Of a stretch of DNA of 64,000 bases, positions 13,901 to 26,711 are shown one piece after another. The number at the start of each line of letters is the position of its first letter. Positions within the stretch are counted from its first letter, which is position 1. The position numbers and the translations under genes are program-made. This DNA is from Trichoplax adhaerens (Eukaryota; Placozoa; Uniplacotomia; Trichoplacea; Trichoplacidae), in assembly GCF_000150275.1 (NCBI RefSeq), contig NW_002060943.1:11160878-11224877 (forward strand), read 5' to 3'. Below the pieces are notes generated by a model. The model was not told the origin of the DNA and made no database searches. It saw nothing but the letters and a program-made list of their open reading frames with translations.

Positions 13901-16220
13901 ATTCTGATTAGGTAAATTTTATGGTCATATTTTAATAAGTTTATTTTAAGAGAATAATATTTAGTATTTAAGTGATTCGTTGAAATTGGTGATATGCTAT
14001 ACATACATTTATTTATGAAGTAAATAAATAATGACTGAAGAATAGGTTACTGAGACAAATTTTAAATAAAAGTCTAAAATTAGTAGTTTTATGCATACAT
14101 AGCGTGCTTACTATTGTACATTCAAAAGTATTAATTATTAAAGCGACTTGCCTTAAAATATTGAAATGAACCGGCAAAGATATATCAAAGGATTAGTCAA
14201 TGAATTAAACTATTTCATATTAATAATTAAGTAGATGTTGAAATTATACACTAATCATATCTCAACAATTACATAAATGATCGTTAGTAAAACACTAATA
14301 TAGTAAAATTACCTATTCAGTAACCTTAATGAAATTAGTCTGAGAAGGGCACAATATTACTACTATTTATGATAAAAGCATCTCCCTGTGAAGGTTGATC
14401 CAAAAATAACTTTAGATCATGACGGTTGCAAAAAAATTGCACACTTTATTCAGTATAGAGCCCACTGACCATGAGTTTTACTGGGTAACCACATAATTAA
14501 TTGCAATTAAAATCTATGTTGCGATATAATAGATAATTTAATTTAGCAGTAGTTTAAGGATTCTTGCATTACTAATGTACATCAGTATCACAGCTGATCT
14601 GATATCAGTTATATATCTGAAGTAGAATTCTGTAATGTTATTTTCTGCTTAAAACTTAATACTGAGAATATTAATTACAATACTAAATTAAATTTAAATT
14701 CAAAGTAAGTGATAATTATAGTATAGGCCATCGAAATGCAGGTGTATCAGTTATGAAGTGCGCGTTTGTCGGTATTTAACTAATATGCGCATCTTCTGTG
14801 TAATAAATTCGATACTACTTATGCAGCGATCATTTAGGCAAAAGAGTTTTGCATTACAAACTCATGACAGTAGTGTTATGTCCGGTAAGTTGCTTAAACA
14901 GACTAAGCGATAATGTGAAAAGAAATCTGTATAAAGAAACAATAAGTTGATCGAAAATCGTTCTGGATAAACAGAATCTCTTGGAAACTTAGTTACAGTC
15001 ACGTATAACATATTGTTAGGCGAGGATAAATATACTATCCATTTAGGATATGTAATTTTCTTTTACAAACCGTTATACCGTATAAACTTATTGAAATTCT
15101 TTACGTCTATTTCAAAATGTTTACATTATATTGAAAATTGCAAACAATACTCGTATTTGTAAAGATAGGTATTAAATTATTAAATTTATGAAATTAGAAA
15201 ATAATGGTATTTCGTTCTGAAATAGATAAATTTATATTAAATCAATCTGTAAATATTATTGAAAAAGCAATTAACTATAACAATGTCAAATTAGTCGATT
15301 GCTACTTTTCGTTCGATTTAACATTTTTATTGACTTTTAAATAATATAAATTGTAATGTTACTGTCGTATAGATACTTATAACGCTATTATGTATGCATG
15401 ATGACAATAATTTTACTTATATTTCTTTAATTTATTTCCGTAAATTAATTTGATTAATGCTACTAATAAATGATGTAATTAATTAATTAATGCATAAAGA
15501 AGTAATTTTGCATTGAAAAGGAATTTTAGTAGTTATTAGTCAAATCAATCTGAAAATTTGGGGATTATACGCTAACAAAGCTCTAGAAAGTCATAATAGT
15601 AAGTTTTCTGCGATAACTTTTAGTATCTCGTAGCGCTGTCGTAGCAATATACGTATAAGCTTAGCCCGCCAGTAAAATAATACATCTTATTATTACACGG
15701 TAGATAAAATAGCATCTTTGATCTAGTTCAAAAACTTAAATAGCATATTTTCTAGATTTATATTGCACACTCGCAATTTGCCAAGTTATAAACTCCTTCA
15801 GGTAGCTAAGTCTAAAAGTTTATTTGCAGTAAATTTAGCAGCTTAGCTAGTACTGCGTGTTACTGTCTCATTGATAGTTAATAATTTTAACTGTTTTATG
15901 TAATATGAGAAAGGCACTGAGAAGGAAGAAAAGCATATCAGTTGTTTTACGGTATTAAATAGACATATGCTGACTGCATTAGAAACATTGATCCGTAAAT
16001 TTCAGTCTAGTAGTAATGATTGCATTTACTGCAATGAAAATCTAATCGATAAATAAATAGACATAGTCAGTTGTACAAATATAAGCATATCAGCATTTTG
16101 TGCCTTGCAAATATGCAAGTGTTACACGCTATTAACTCGTGTCTCATCATCATCAACTTTCAATAGCTTCGTTTTAAACTGTATTGCACTACGACATACT
16201 AAGGATATTTATATTAAAAG
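10950..16220. other. Intergenic, no gene seen
   Basis: 5.3 kb of AT-rich sequence upstream of the GPCR. Open frames of 60-82 codons (for example 11758-11961, 12496-12744, 13148-13396) have low-complexity composition, no homology I recognise and no splice-linked partners. The GPCR promoter and any 5' UTR exon should lie at the right end, but I cannot define them. Confidence 0.5.
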
Positions 16221-17279
16221 ATGGCTTTGAATGCAACCATGGTAGCAGCGCAAGTGAATTATCCTACGAAAGATCCTAGTTTGGTCCCAGGCGTTGTTAT
16301 ATCTTATGCTATTCTTGGTGTACTAATAGTATTAACTAATAGTTCTATACTACTAATCATGCTTCTACGGAAACAATCGCTTGTGCCTCAAAATTATTTG
16401 ATGATTAGCCTATTTATTGACGATATCCTATTTGCTTGTCTTTACATTTTCCCGCGATTTTTAAATCCTTTTTGGATTAGAGATATCCAGTACTGCGCTA
16501 TACTGCCAGCTCTTGGTCAGATGATTATCGTAAATACTAATCTGCACTTATGTTGGATTAGTGTAGAAAAATACATAGCAATTGGATACCCAAGATGGCA
16601 TAAATTACACGTTAGGAGAGCTTTTACATTACCTGCAATCATTCTTACTTGGTTTATATCTCTTTTATTCGTCTGTTATCCGTACTTCGATTTTCGAGAT
16701 TTGGGTCCTATTAGCTGTTTTTTGGGAGGGCCTCGAGATAAAGAGTTTCGTTTTGAGCTTGTACTTTATTCTTTCTTGTTCTTTATTCCACTTATTGCAA
16801 TGTCTATAACATATACCAGAATATTTATAGTTGCTAAAAGGCTTTCCAGTAAATCTTTTCAGAAGCATCGATATTCTGGATTGGCAGAAAATGGACGTTG
16901 TGAAGACTTATCGATTAACCAAGTTTATACGAAGCAACGTGTGAAACATCATTATAAAACTGCTAAAGTTCTTGGTGCTATGGTTAGTGTCTTCTTTATT
17001 GGTTGGTTTCCATTCGTATCAATTTCTATCGTACTTCGATCGATGGATTACCAAGTTATTCCTCAAAATCTTTATACAGTAGTCGGAATTATTCGCTATA
17101 TAGCATTTTCAACTTTAATTATTAATCCTATTTTATACGGGTACTTTATTGCCGAAGTAAGGCAGACAATTGCTAGAGCTACGAAATGTACCCATAGATC
17201 TACTGGTGCGCTTCAAGCTCCACGAATTGAACCTCTTACAGTAGCTTTCAGAAATGCTATAAATGTTAAAAATGCTTAA
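16221..17279 (+). CDS. Class A (rhodopsin-like) GPCR, orphan, single exon
   Basis: 352 residues in one uninterrupted exon. Seven hydrophobic segments lie at about 25-49, 58-80, 95-118, 135-154, 179-204, 250-272 and 285-309. Class A landmarks: Asn40 in TM1, Asp68 in TM2, Cys92 and Cys166 for the TM3-ECL2 disulfide, Trp262 and Pro264 in TM6 (GWFPF), and NPILY at 302-306 in TM7. The usual E/D-R-Y motif reads Glu116-Lys117-Tyr118, so the normally invariant Arg is Lys. The N-terminus is short, with an N-glycosylation site at Asn4. The ligand is unknown. An opsin-type retinal lysine is not present six residues before the TM7 Asn, so if it is opsin-related it would be a lysine-less type. Intronless rhodopsin-class receptors are common in expanded animal GPCR families. 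Confidence 0.9.
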   Translation: MALNATMVAAQVNYPTKDPSLVPGVVISYAILGVLIVLTNSSILLIMLLRKQSLVPQNYLMISLFIDDILFACLYIFPRFLNPFWIRDIQYCAILPALGQMIIVNTNLHLCWISVEKYIAIGYPRWHKLHVRRAFTLPAIILTWFISLLFVCYPYFDFRDLGPISCFLGGPRDKEFRFELVLYSFLFFIPLIAMSITYTRIFIVAKRLSSKSFQKHRYSGLAENGRCEDLSINQVYTKQRVKHHYKTAKVLGAMVSVFFIGWFPFVSISIVLRSMDYQVIPQNLYTVVGIIRYIAFSTLIINPILYGYFIAEVRQTIARATKCTHRSTGALQAPRIEPLTVAFRNAINVKNA

Positions 17280-20200
17280 TTAAATATAAATATTGAAGTA
17301 CTGCTTCTAAGATATTGTAACATTTATTTTAGTAGAACTATGATTATATCAATTTAGTGTAATGTGTTAGAACATTATTTCATTTTTGATCTACTGTACT
17401 GCTAAATTGTGAGAAAAGTGTAATACCCGTATAACCTTAATCATAGAGTTTGCCGATATGCTTCTATGAACTGCTACAAAAGCCTTCATTCGTGTTTAAT
17501 TTACTGATTAACTAATATGCAAGCATGCAATTATGCGTATTTAGATATCTGTAGAATTCCGGACAGTGTTACAATTTTTCCCCATTTATCGATCATTTTT
17601 CTACAATTGCGGGTTATAAATTAGATAATGATCAACATCTCCTCAAATCGGCATTCGCATTATTGACTGTGTATAAACGTAGCATATAAAATTGATCCTT
17701 GAATGATATACCGTAATCATGATATAATACGCCAGAAATTGCGTAGTTAACTGAAATTGAATACTAATAAATTATAGCGCTTTTAATTGCTTAAAAATTC
17801 TAACAGCTGTACAAATTTTAAAGCCATAAGACCCTAATAGGTTTAAATATTTCTATATAGTCAATAACTTGTAAATTTTCAATTTGTGAGAATAGGATGA
17901 TGGTGGTATCCGTACTATGTTACGTTGTTACTTACATTTATATAGAAACAACATCTTGTAATACTATCAAGATTTGATTATTTTCAACGTTATGATTAAC
18001 AAGATTTTAACCTGAATATAACTGTATACGTGTTCAATACCAATTTCAATACCAATTTACTTTCATGCAATAATATTGCACTATACTGTACAGTATTATG
18101 CGTACACGGATCAATCATTTATGATTTAAGTAGATCTTGCTATACCATGCGCACTCGATTATATCAATTATCTCGGGCAATGTACTCGTAAAAACCAAAA
18201 TATTGTATGAGCCTGCCACGCCACGTCCCGCTGAAGCCTTCGTTTATATCTCTCTTCTACAAAATATTACGCTACTACGAGTATAGGAACAATTTTCTTA
18301 GTATTATCTCCTAGCGAACTACTCGTAGCTCTAAGTTAAGTCTTCCATAATACTTAAAAGTGATAAAAATGCTGATGTTTTACCTAGTGAGAGTCTAGTA
18401 CTCGTGCTTCAATTTTATTTTCACCTGATTCTTTTTTAAAGGATGTTCTACATTTTACAGTCATATAGAACAATAAAGTATAACTAATGGCCCTAACATT
18501 ACAATTCACTATTTGATGTTCTAATAGTGATCCTGAAAAATGAAACGATGTAGAAGATTGCAGTGATGCACCCATATTTGATTCTACGGATAGCTATATT
18601 TGATATAGTCGGGTTATTTTGAATAGATACTAGTGCAAACTCCCGTCGCTTTGCTGACGGTTTACGATAATGTGCTCATTTAACAGATAGTATTACCATT
18701 TGTCATAGACCTGTAATTGACTAATTATGATACAAGATTTATGTAGCTAGAAACACTATAGTTGTTAACGTTAATAGTAGTAGTGACATCTTAAGTAGAA
18801 TGATTTAGATTGTAGAAAAGAAAGATGTACTATTAGAGAAAAGTATTTTGTTTGATGACTCATATCTGACAGTAGATTAATCAAGTTGTCATCAATAGAT
18901 CCAACGAAATGTTTCTAAGACCTGCAGAGATGGGCGCATGGAAGAGAAGAGACTTCACTTCGCTTTGAGCTCAGAATACTTTCGATTGTAGACTACATTC
19001 TTGTAGTAATTCACTATTGCTCTACTATTCCTCAAACCTTGTAATAAAAGCCTTTTCGAAAATACCATTTGACTATGATAGTTATTGTGAGACGCATTTA
19101 TTACAAAGATATATTCTTTTTTCTTGTAATTGAAGCCAATTTTGAGTACAATCAATTGTATCGGGCTTTATGCCATTCATTTTGATCAATAGGAGTAAAG
19201 TGGATCAAGTTTATTTTTTTCAATAAGACCGATCAGCCCATATATTACTTTAGGATACGACGTCTATCATTTAGCCCCATGACCATTACAGAAATGGGAA
19301 GATACGCAAGTTAGACGGCGATTATATGGTATTAGGCAATAAATGTAGTCAAGGCGGATATACTCGTATTGTTGAATCTAATGATCAACTCTTGTATTAT
19401 GAGCTATACAGTATCAAGGCTCAGTTACATTGAATATTTCTCGTTCTTTCATTCTACTAGTAATGCGATATGTTGTTATCGGCATTATTTCATCTAGTTT
19501 TATCTTCAATTGTATAGTTTATCGCCAGTCATGATCGAGACCGTCAGTATCATTCCTTGAAATGATTACTCGTAAAATGATCACCATTACAAATGATATG
19601 TTTTACAATAGTGGGGTTATCTGTGCAATCGAATACTGTTGCTGAGGTAGGTAACTAAACAGTGATTGTAAATTACCGGATCTGAGATCTGCAGCAATAT
19701 CGGAATTGCGTACTATGCATAAATCTTCCAAGAATAATAATGACCGGGAATGGCTGTAATATTTCGATGCACAGCTATCTACATATATCCATTACAAGAC
19801 ATAAGTATTTTAATTCTCTTTGTCTCAGTTTCATTGATACTCCAACTTCAGTAACCGATACGAGAACAACTAGAATACATTATGCCTACTGTCCATTTTG
19901 ACCTCGATACATCAATGCAGACTTGGGAAGTTAGTCTTATTGACTAAATTATCATCATTGTGATGTTTTAGATCAATGGCCATTTAGCCTTCTGCGTAAG
20001 ATATGCACACCAGTAATATCTTTTTACTGCTACATTATAAGAATGATGAATAAACTTTGTGATTCTTTCCACTTGGGTAGAGACTGGAGATTAGGTCGAC
20101 AACTCGAGATATGCGCACACATACGAGTATCCGAGTACTGTAGAAAAAATCAGGAGGGTGCCATGGTCAAGGTTTGCTATGAAGTTCCCGATATTGGAAA

Positions 20201-21785
20201 AATGTGCATAGAAACATAGCTTGAAACACCAACTGCGCTCTTTTTATGAATAGAACTGCTGATAGTAATTCATAGCACTGTACCATTATTGTTTGAACTT
20301 CAAAAGCTCACCGTAACCCCTTGGTTATGTTGAACTGTAAAGTAGATTTCAAGAAAGTGCGAAAGTCCTGCTGTCATGATGGAGTAGTCTAGTCCACCAT
20401 ACTATCCTGAGTCAGCATGACTCGCCTACTTCACCTTGATGCAGAATAGTTCAATGATGGACTATGGTACTACCCATACTGTACGTACAGTCTACTACTG
20501 TCCATTGTAAAACTAAAATTGAATAGTAACGTCGTATACAGTAGGCAATTCGACCTCTAGCAGCCCAACTACCATCGATTATTATCAGCCACGGACAATA
20601 CTTGCGTATCATAATAATAGTGATCCTATTAGGAATATTGGACACATTCACGGACTGTATGGTCGTATTGATGTTGATTGACTTATTTATGTTTTATTTT
20701 TTATTATGGACGAATTACGAGCTTGGATAGAGAATTGGAGTGTCGAAATGTCACAAAACAGCCTTGCAACAAGATAACATAATGTACGATCAATTAGTCA
20801 ATTCCTTGAATCACGTATCAAGTAACGATATCTGCACTATCAGAAACACTTTTGCTGTACTAGCAGACTACACAAAGACTTAAACGCCTCGTATTTTACG
20901 TTGAGCACTAAGTTTGAGAATCCACTTTATTACACGATATACTGCATTTATATACTATTCCTCAATAGTTCATGAGTCATAGTTAGTACGATTAACTTTG
21001 GAATCATGTACTGAATTAGATATTAATTATAGCTACTGCTCCCTTAATTAATGCAGATAACGGTATTTACCAACATAGACATCTGATGACTAATACAGAA
21101 TAGTCAGATTACGATATGTCCTATCACGGAACATTTCCACCATAATTTACAATCTACCATAAGTAGATGATTTGCATTCCCTATTATAACTATTAATTCA
21201 GTATGTGTATATGTGTCCCTGTCATAAAAAGTCAGTGCTATATTAAAACACAGTATTGTATATCCAAATTAGAAGTTAACTAAATAAGGATAGGCTAACA
21301 GAATTATCCTAACATAGATATTTCTCTCTAATACAGTATATGACACTGTCACACGAAAGTGATGTATGACCAACTTAATTTGGATCCAATCTGTTGCAAA
21401 TTCCCTGTCAAATGTACCGTCGATCAAGCATGGCCGACAGACATGACTGCTGATCATTCGTGTGTCGTCATTGCTGACGGTAGTAGCGTGTCCATAGTAC
21501 AGTACTATTAATAACCCTTAATATATAATCTTGAAGTGTGCAAGTAATGTCTCAGGGACTACTAAAAGCTAGCGTAGTCCAGTCTTTGTCCATCAGATTT
21601 TATGTTTGTTGTGTCTGAATTCTCCTGTCAGTCAGAGTGTAGAGGAAGAAGCAAATTTAAAGGACATGGTGTACAATCAGGACTTTTGAAAGGATAGAAA
21701 CAGCCATGGTGTAGAGTGTGGATCATCGTTCTGCTTTATTTGTATGGGTACGGTTACTATGGTACTAAGGTACACTCACTCACTG

Positions 21786-22016
21786 GTTCAGTAGCATGGA
21801 CTACTATACACTGTATACAGTACTAGAAAAAGACCAGTCTTCTAGTAGACCCTGTCCGCTACAGTGTACAGTGTACCGCATACAACACATAGTACTGTAA
21901 GGGGTATACTGTACACTGTAGTGGACCGTACTGTACGGTATGAAACCTCCCCTAGATGCAGTACTGTACCATATTGTGTACAGCACAATATGGACTGTAC
22001 TGTGGTAACACTGGAA
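21786..22016. repeat. ACAGT/ACTGT palindromic cluster upstream of SNRK
   Basis: Mixed TACTGTAC, GTACAGTG and TATACTGTACACTG units with more sequence variation than the other arrays. It ends about 460 bases upstream of the SNRK start codon. Confidence 0.6.
21969..21993. repeat. Perfect inverted repeat (10-bp arms, 5-nt loop)
   Basis: CCATATTGTG at 21969-21978 and its exact reverse complement CACAATATGG at 21984-21993 flank TACAG. The outer flanks (GTACTGTA and ACTGTAC) extend the pairing with one mismatch, so the full hairpin would have about 17-bp arms. Confidence 0.85.
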
Positions 22017-22476
22017 ACTCCAGCAACAGTACATAAACGATGGAAAAATTTTTTGAAAAAACGATACCAAACATTGCCAACGGGTGCGACGATTGGCCAT
22101 TTTTAAACAGCCAGTAAAGGAAACGTCAAGACGATTAACGTAATTGGCATCAATATTAAGTTTATTCTTCATTATCTTCAAGCTACTTCTATTCGTTCGT
22201 TCTGATATTATTCCTAGTGCCGACAATAAATTACCGCTTGATAAGAGTAATCAACGTTACCCGAATAGAGTGGAAGTGGATCAGTGTACAAATAGTAAAA
22301 TTGCCGTTGTAGTCATCACTTGGGACATCACCAAATACTGGACTACATCGGATTGGATTGGATGAGCCGAATTGACTATTTTACTCTACTTTTATCAACA
22401 TCGCCGCCATTACCGACCGTATTGATGTATTAAAATGATAGTATGCGTAATGTAGCTGACAACACGGCTATCCGAA

Positions 22477-25400
22477 ATGGCATATCAAGAAAAGGAAAGC
22501 CAAATCGCTGGTCTATACGATTTAAAACAAACCTTAGGGAAAGGGCATTTTTCAGTTGTTAAATTGGCCAAACACGCATTTACCGGCGAAGAAGTAGCGG
22601 TGAAAGTCATCGACAAGACGAAACTGGATGATGTATCCAAATCTCATCTTTATGAAGAAGTTCGCTGTATGCAATTGGTACAACACCCCAATATTGTACG
22701 TTTATATCATGTTATCGAAACTCAAACCAAACTATATTTAGTACTTGAACTAGGCAAAGGCGGAGATCTATACGATTATTTACTTAAACATGACAATGGT
22801 TTACCAGAAGATGAAGCTCGATATTATTTTCGACAGATTGTTCTCGGTATCGCTTATTGCCATCGTTTACATGTTGTTCATCGGGATTTAAAACCAGAAA
22901 ATGTTGTATTTTTTGAAAATTTCTCTACTGTCAAGTTAACCGATTTTGGTTTCTCCAACCGTTTTATGCCTGGCCAAATGCTATCGACATCATGCGGTTC
23001 CTTAGCATATTCTGCCCCAGAAATTTTACTTGGTGATGCCTACGATGCTCCTAAAGTGGGTAAGATTCATTCCGTTGAATAATGACTAATTATCGTCGGT
23101 AATGTAGATTGTCTTAATTTCATTAAAAAAAAAAATGGATTCATTCAAAATCTTGTGTAAAGTGCTTAAGTTTTGAATTACTGATCATAATTACGTGATG
23201 TGACATCAAATTGAATGACATGAAATTTTTTCTTTCACCAGCATTCGTTTTCATATGTTGATCAATCTATCTTTATGTAGATATTTGGAGCCTTGGCGTT
23301 ATTCTGTATATGTTAGCAACTGGTCAACCACCGTTTATGGAGGCTAATGATAGCGAAACGTTATCCATGATCATGGATTGTAAATATAATTTACCACCAC
23401 AACTGTCATCATCTTGTAACGAGTAAGAACTTTACCGTATACCGTAATTAATAGCAGCGTTTTCATAAATATAAACTATCAATTGATGTACAGTACAATC
23501 AATATACAGTAAGATGTCAAAAAAGACTATACTTATAGTCAATAAATTAGCCTTTTCAAAAATGCAGTAACTTTCTGCTAAGTGATATCTGTTCATCATA
23601 CAATGCTGGGCTGACATATGCTATTTGGGGTACTTTTCATCTTAACCTTTTTCAGATTAATATGTAATTTGTTGATTCGTGATCCCATGAAGAGATTTAC
23701 TCTGCAACAAATCTGGGACCATCCTTGGATAAGGAATGGCCCGGAAGATTCATTACAAAAGCAATTATCTTCAACAACGCTGAGCAATAATACCCCTCAC
23801 TTATCTCCAGAAGAGCATAACATCGTTGTACAAAAGATGATCAATGGGAGAATAGCAGATAAAGATGTCATTAATAGGTAATACCAATGATAAGTTAAAA
23901 TTTAATTGCAATCGCTCGCCCAGTCAGTATCATAATATTTGGGTTGCCATCAACAATTTTTTTTGATGGATTGAAGAATAGTAGAATTATTTCCTGCACT
24001 TGGCATAGTACTGTAAAATGGACGATTCGTAAATAGTAAATCAGTTAGCAAATGCTACACTATGACATCATAGTAGTAATGTTTATCACTACCTATTGTA
24101 TTACAACCATGATGAATTCGTTCACAATTATCATTGTTTTTTTTTATTCTGTAAGACAACTGGAAGCTAACAATTACAACCATATTACTGCGACATATTA
24201 CCTTTTGGCGGAAAAAAGTTTAAGGAAGAAAAAATCTTCACCCAAAAAATCACATTCCAATCACCCCAAAATAAAAAAGATTTCCGCAACTATTGCTCCT
24301 AATCTGAAAGGAGACCATCTTCCAGTATCCAAAATGTATTCATCTATACCCGGGTAAAAATAATTCATAGACGTTATTACAATATACTTAACAATTGAAT
24401 TGAATTACTTATTTCAAACGCTCTCGTCTTTCTGATCGCAATTATTGACATGAGTCTCTGTTGTCCTTTTTTTGATCAGCTATGGTAAGAAAGTAGAAGA
24501 GATTGAAGAAGATTCTGAAGAGGAGTCGTCCAATAAATTTCGATGTCGTACACGCTCCCTTGTTTTGAAAAAAAATCCAATGGAAGATGATCAGAATCTA
24601 GATATTAAAGACCAACCTACCAAAGACCGTAGTCTGTTAGATACTGTTGACGATAATTCCGTTAGAACTCTACAGCAAGAGCGTAATAGTATATCTCAAT
24701 TGTTACCGTATAATGATGATAAGAATAAAAATATCAATACCAGAGGAGATAAGATACTATCAGTGAAAGCCCCTCTTTTGACAAACGTCGGAAAATTTAG
24801 TGTTCCCAAAGCATTGGATTTAATTGCTGAAGGGGAATCTGAAGATGATGAAATACGTAATCCTCCAATGTTGAAACATTCTCGATCGACCGGTAAAATG
24901 AAACGTAAAGTATTTCCTCATGAAGCTTTGCAAGATAGTGACAAAGTAGCTACAAGCTCTGATGAAGATGAACCGAAGCCTAAAGTTGGAGGTGTTCCCC
25001 ATAGCAACTTACAAATCAGGCGAACCCATTCACAAGATGTAAACGATGTTAATAGAAATCGAATTTTTACAAATACGGCTACAAGACAATTAGTGAAACA
25101 GAGAAAAAAAGGATACGTTGTGGGGAAGTTACCGTTAAAGACGATCGAATCTTGCAGCAGTGCAGATGTTTCTGATGACGCTGGTAGTGGTGATGATCGA
25201 GGTATTTTTATTCCAGATATTAAAAAAGGTAAATTACCAACTATACCCGGAGTCCCTGAAGATAGTTCAACTAATAACCAATTAGCAATAAAAAGTGACA
25301 ATGTCACACATAAGAAACTACCAGAAGAAGAGATAGATCAAACTGCCCAAGATGTAATTCACCCTAAAACAAATATCTCAGTGCAAACTAACACAATAGA

Positions 25401-25566
25401 TCAATCAGCTGATATAGTTTCAAGTGCTGAAAGTATTAATTCGCTTGCATCTGGTAATAAGAATGCTGTAAAAGAAAAAAGTGCCGCTTTCTTAACTCCT
25501 GAAGCTAATCTTAAGGAAACTACTATAAGACGTAACTCAAACTCTAGTATTTGTGTCATCAATTAA
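22477..25566 (+). CDS. SNRK: SNF-related serine/threonine kinase SNRK, 5 exons
   Basis: AMPK-related kinase. Exons 22477-23059, 23281-23422, 23656-23877, 24156-24353 and 24480-25566 join in frame to 743 residues (human 765). Kinase domain at about 14-268: GKGHFSVV glycine loop, Lys43 (AVKV), HRDLKPEN with Asp137, DFG at 156-158, SAPEILLG, and [12 protein letters not shown] across the first splice. The T-loop [14 protein letters not shown] has Thr171 where AMPK-related kinases are phosphorylated by LKB1. A UBA-like segment follows at about 292-338, containing [14 protein letters not shown], which is diagnostic of SNRK. The 400-residue tail is acidic/serine-rich with basic patches and is probably disordered. 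The gene is tail-to-tail with MCAT. A poly(A) signal AATAAA is at 26283. Confidence 0.95.
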
Positions 25567-26711
25567 ATAGGTCTGGTCTGCTTTTCCTGAATTAAATATC
25601 TATAATCCATAAACTAAAAAGTTTTACGATGTTATAATCGTATCTATCTGTATTATTTGTTATGATTTTAATTTATACACACTGGAGTCCTATCGCTAAA
25701 AGTTGTACAGACAAAAATAGTGTCTTGTACAGTTGAATGTAAGTATATGACCCAGTTGAAACATTCATATCTACCCCTACCAGTCCTACTGTATATTTAA
25801 GGGTTTTCATACGTTACATAATTCCTACTATTGTTATTGACAAAATCGTTAGGAAGTACTGTATATATACTGGAAACGGAAAAGAAGGATAAAGAATTTT
25901 AGTAAAGTATAAATATGTATGCGCATATATATAATGTGATTTGGAATCTACTTCCCTAAATTAATAATAACAAATGACCAAAATCGATGGATATTGTATT
26001 CATTATATATATATATTTAAAATTTTACCATTACCGTAATATTTTTGTAAATTAACTTGATAACGGGTAGTTGCAACGATGTAATTAACAAAAAGCTTGC
26101 AGTATGTAAGCGGCGTTTTACATATTAATTAAGCAATTCGAACGATGCAGCACATAATCCACTGTTTCGTACAATTTATAACATATGTCGATACTTTGTT
26201 ACAGAAATTTTGCTATCGTTATGAATTGTAATATCTTATTCGATACCTTCACTGATTTCAAATGTAAAAGTTAAGCCTAAATAATAAATTGTTTATTAAC
26301 AACGTTTTTGTACACGGATTCTGAGCGAAGTATTTCAAACTTCGATAATCCAATAAAATTTTTCTGCTATTAGATAAACCTCTATTTGTATAGCACTTTT
26401 AAGTTAAAGCCTCAATATTCAATAAAGAATCTTGAATACCACAATAAAAGTGACGATGAAAGTAAATAGTCAAGAATAGATCGTTACTTGCGGCTAAGTA
26501 AGCTCTAGCACTGACTGAATACAGATTGATAATTTAGATGCGAATGCCGACCTTGCAAGAATTTACACAACGTTACATAGTACAATACTAAATATTGTGC
26601 AGTCTTAGTCATCAAGCTTTATAGGTAGTAGGATAGCTCAACTTGCCCACAATCAATAAATGTACTATATATAGCAGCATAATTTGCAGATTAAAAATTT
26701 CTTGATAATCA
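25567..26711. other. Intergenic between convergent SNRK and MCAT
   Basis: This shared 3' region is AT-rich with no coding signal. AATAAA on the plus strand at 26283-26288, with similar motifs to about 26425, is a plausible SNRK poly(A) signal. Only isolated single pentamer motifs occur here, with no array. Confidence 0.5.

Larger units (their letters stand above)
17280..22476. other. Intergenic, no gene seen
   Basis: 5.2 kb between the GPCR stop and the SNRK start, both on the plus strand. Short open frames (18384-18575, 18955-19155, 20451-20651, 21269-21457) show no domain. The right end carries a palindromic cluster at 21786-22016. The frame at 22144-22365 begins with a hydrophobic stretch but has no splice-consistent continuation that I can see. 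Confidence 0.5.

Noticed and set aside
16582-16868. Frames on both strands inside the GPCR
   Set aside because: They lie within the 352-residue receptor frame, whose seven hydrophobic segments and motifs are unambiguous.
21804-22226. 140-codon minus-strand frame upstream of SNRK
   Set aside because: Its C-terminal half is palindromic repeat, and the N-terminal half has no recognisable motif or exon structure.
24918-25307. 129-codon minus-strand frame opposite SNRK exon 5
   Set aside because: Antisense shadow of the long SNRK tail exon.
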